A DNA stretch of 8,473 nt, taken from NCBI GenBank assembly GCA_947446335.1, contig CANFGA010000108.1, positions 1-8,473 on the forward strand, written 5' to 3'. The notes under the pieces are model-generated. The model saw nothing but the letters and a program-made list of their open reading frames with translations. It did no database searches and had not been told where the DNA came from. Both the position numbers and the translations under genes were made by a program. This document shows positions 6,808 through 8,473 of this stretch, piece after piece. The DNA comes from Oxalobacteraceae bacterium. GTDB lineage: Bacteria > Pseudomonadota > Gammaproteobacteria > Burkholderiales > Burkholderiaceae_D. Numbering within the stretch: the first letter of the stretch is position 1; the number at the start of each line of letters is the position of its first letter.

Positions 6808-6840
6808 CTTGCCGGCAGCGGCACCGACTGCGCCGGCAAG
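6808..6840 (+). terminator. Stem-loop after the peroxidase gene
   Basis: CTTGCCGGC (6808-6816) and GCCGGCAAG (6832-6840) form a perfect 9-bp stem with a 15-base loop, 6 bases after the TAA. Only a short TT follows on the plus strand, so it is a weak intrinsic terminator or a 3'-end stabiliser. Confidence 0.5.
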
Positions 6841-6882
6841 TTCGATCGAGGCAGGGTAGGCGGGGCCATCGATGAAAAATTA

Positions 6883-6901
6883 TTTGCAACTAACCGACAT
6901 G
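6883..6901 (+). repeat. 19-base direct repeat, copy 1
   Basis: TTTGCAACTAACCGACATG, identical to 7135-7153 and in the same orientation, 252 bases apart. Flanking bases are unrelated beyond a short AT-rich run upstream. Confidence 0.85.
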
Positions 6902-7134
6902 CAAACCAGCGATGCCGGTGAAGCAGGGCAGTCGTCTTCATGCCATCTCCGTTGCGAACAAGGGCATCGAGCATCCATGCGCTCGGCGCAGGGCAAAGCG
7001 CGCTTGCACCCGATGACACCATCGACTCGGATCGGGCGCAGACCGCTCAATGGCTTGCGTCGTGTGCCATCAAGCGAACCACAATTCCCGTTTCCGATTC
7101 CTTGTTCCATCAGCGCTGGCGCTGTTGACATATT

Positions 7135-7153
7135 TTTGCAACTAACCGACATG
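7135..7153 (+). repeat. 19-base direct repeat, copy 2
   Basis: TTTGCAACTAACCGACATG, the second perfect copy, starting 4 bases after a TTGACA (7125-7130) and followed by TATTTAAAC. The GACATGT at its end makes a partial dyad (ACATGT). Confidence 0.85.
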
Positions 7154-7261
7154 TATTTAAACTGCTCAATTCAACCCCGGCTTGCAGCAAAAGGAGGGGA
7201 TTTCAGCATCTTTGGGCCTGCCATGGCCATAAAATATCTCAGGTTGGTGCAGAAAGAAGCA

Positions 7262-7307
7262 ATGCATCACCTGCCAGCGCCGGGTTTGGACCTGGCAGGC
7301 GATGCAT
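7262..7307 (-). terminator. Intrinsic terminator of purT
   Basis: A 16-position stem (7262-7277 with 7292-7307) has only one A-C mismatch and a 14-base loop. Read on the minus strand it begins 17 bases after the purT stop codon and is followed by TGCTTCTTTCT, a T-rich though interrupted tail. This is the best-formed terminator in the window. Confidence 0.65.
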
Positions 7308-7324
7308 AGGATTGCCGATGCCGA

Positions 7325-8473
7325 TCAGGCCGACAACACAGGCTTGATTTTCGACACGGCCAGCGCCGCGCGCGCTCTGGCCGTGGCCACATCGCTGGCG
7401 CTGGCCAGCACCACACCCATGCGGCGCCGGGCAAACGATTCGGGCTTGCCGAACAGGCGAAGGTCGGTACCGGGCACGCTGAGTGCCTCGGCCACGCCTT
7501 CGAAAGCGATGCCCACTGCATCGTGCATGCCATAGATCACGGCCGACGCGGCAGGCGATCTCAGGGCAACATTGACTGGCAAGCCGAGTATGGCTTTCGC
7601 ATGCAGTTCGAATTCGCTTTGCACCTGGCTGGCCATCGTGACCATGCCGGTGTCGTGTGGACGGGGGCTCACTTCGGAAAACCAGACCATGTCATCGCGG
7701 ACAAACAGTTCGACGCCGAACAAACCCAGACCGCCGAGATTGTCGGTGACTTTTTTCGCGATGTCCTGGGCGCGCTCCAGGGCCAGCGGCTGCATCCGGT
7801 GCGGTTGCCACGACTCGACATAATCGCCATTGACCTGGACATGGCCGATCGGCTCGCAAAAATGGGTCTCGATTTGACCGTCAACGCCCACTGCACGCAC
7901 CGTCAAGAGCGTGATTTCATAATCGAAATCGATGAAACCTTCGACGATCACGCGTCCGGAATCGACGCGCCCGCCGCTGGCAGCGTAAGCCCATGCAGCG
8001 GCGACCTGATCTTGATCATCGACCTTCGACTGGCCCTTGCCGGACGACGACATGACTGGCTTGATGATGCATGGAAAACCGATCTCTGCGCATGCGGCGT
8101 CGAGCTCAAGCAAGCTGCTCGCGAAGCGGTAGGGCGAGGTGGCAACGCCGAGTTCTTCTGCCGCCAGCGAACGTATGCCTTCGCGATTCATCGTCAGCAC
8201 GGTGGCGCGCGCACTCGGGATGCAAGTGATTTTTCCCGCAGTTTCCAACGCCAGCAGCGTCGCGGTGGCAATCGCTTCGATTTCTGGCACGACCAGATCG
8301 GGTTGTTCCAGTTCGATCAGCGCAGCCAATGCTGCGCCATCGGTCATGTCGATCACGTGCGCGCGATGCGCCACTTGTTGGCCGGGTGCATTCGGATAGC
8401 GATCGACGGCGATCGTTTCGACGCCGAGCCGCTGCAATGAAATGATGACTTCCTTGCCCAGTTCGCCGCAACC
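7325..8473 (-). CDS. purT: Formate-dependent phosphoribosylglycinamide formyltransferase (GAR transformylase 2), 5' end cut off
   Basis: 382 residues are visible and the frame runs off the right edge; by comparison with E. coli PurT only about 18-20 N-terminal residues are missing. The TTG at 8437 is an internal codon, not the start. PurT makes formyl-GAR from GAR, formate and ATP in de novo purine synthesis (cytoplasmic, ATP-grasp family), without needing formyl-tetrahydrofolate. From the first visible residue: GCGELGKE (1-8, nucleotide-fold start), QRLGVETIAVDRY (14-26), VPEIEAIAT (62-70), TMNREGIRSLAAEELG (94-109), ATP-grasp loop PVMSSSGKGQ (139-148), GRVIVEG (173-179), and SEVSPRPHDTGMVT (266-279). 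The match to E. coli PurT is very close along the whole length. It is convergent with the peroxidase gene and ends at its own terminator; its promoter and any purine-responsive control lie outside the window. Confidence 0.96.
   Translation of the reverse strand, partial: GCGELGKEVIISLQRLGVETIAVDRYPNAPGQQVAHRAHVIDMTDGAALAALIELEQPDLVVPEIEAIATATLLALETAGKITCIPSARATVLTMNREGIRSLAAEELGVATSPYRFASSLLELDAACAEIGFPCIIKPVMSSSGKGQSKVDDQDQVAAAWAYAASGGRVDSGRVIVEGFIDFDYEITLLTVRAVGVDGQIETHFCEPIGHVQVNGDYVESWQPHRMQPLALERAQDIAKKVTDNLGGLGLFGVELFVRDDMVWFSEVSPRPHDTGMVTMASQVQSEFELHAKAILGLPVNVALRSPAASAVIYGMHDAVGIAFEGVAEALSVPGTDLRLFGKPESFARRRMGVVLASASDVATARARAALAVSKIKPVLSA

Larger units (their letters stand above)
6802..7324. 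other. Convergent intergenic region of about 520 bases
   Basis: This region lies between the 3' ends of the peroxidase (+) and purT (-). It holds a stem-loop at each end, a perfect 19-base direct repeat (6883-6901 and 7135-7153) and a TTGACA next to the second copy without a good -10 partner. Open frames exist on both strands (for example 6872-7309 +, and 6880-7152 -), but none has a recognisable domain or a good start, and the plus frame runs into the purT terminator. It could be a decayed gene or a regulatory or sRNA region; nothing decides. Confidence 0.55.

Noticed and set aside
6872..7309. A 145-codon plus-strand frame in the convergent gap (and 6880-7152 on the minus strand)
   Set aside because: Composition is mixed, there is no domain, the ribosome binding site is weak, and the frame ends inside the purT terminator. 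The repeated LQLTDM only reflects the 19-base direct repeat.
7189..7309. A strong AAGGAGGGG motif followed by a 28-codon frame from ATG 7222
   Set aside because: The spacing from motif to ATG is far too long (about 25 bases) and the frame runs into the terminator stem.
7523..8440. A 305-codon plus-strand frame opposite purT
   Set aside because: The minus strand matches PurT along its whole length; the plus frame is a shadow.

Overview
The window is high-GC, gene-dense DNA. Gene content and protein style (PurT, a bacterial di-haem peroxidase, a PepSY/flavodoxin reductase paired with ApbE) suggest a betaproteobacterium, probably Burkholderiales and possibly Oxalobacteraceae (Janthinobacterium/Massilia-like). 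That placement is inferred from protein resemblance only, as no rRNA or other taxonomic marker is present.

Layout. Bases 1-1650 (+) are the C-terminal part of a membrane-anchored PepSY/flavodoxin/ferredoxin-NADP-reductase-like protein cut by the window edge. It overlaps the start of an ApbE-family FAD:protein FMN transferase (1634-2602, +), so the two form a translationally coupled pair with a flavin-based electron-transfer theme. After a 238-base gap comes a large subtilisin-like (S8) serine protease (2841-5513, +). Its last 322 residues are exactly seven 46-residue Trp-rich repeats, predicted to form a seven-bladed lectin-like beta-propeller. A 286-base intergenic stretch carries a GC-rich hairpin and a good sigma70-type promoter overlapping a short palindrome. 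It leads into an exported di-haem cytochrome c peroxidase (5800-6801, +). A gap of about 520 bases lies between convergent genes. It holds two stem-loops and a perfect 19-base direct repeat, but no convincing gene. The right end is purT on the minus strand (7325-8473, start beyond the edge), ending at a strong stem-loop.

How the genes fit together. The reductase/ApbE pair probably belongs to a larger redox or metal-acquisition locus to the left. The protease-lectin, the peroxidase and purT look like independent transcription units. The most interesting points are the protease-propeller, whose blades show a hidden three-blade higher-order periodicity and which lacks a recognisable signal peptide; the peroxidase, with Tyr where the distal His ligand of the low-potential haem is expected; and the 19-base direct repeat in the gene-free stretch.
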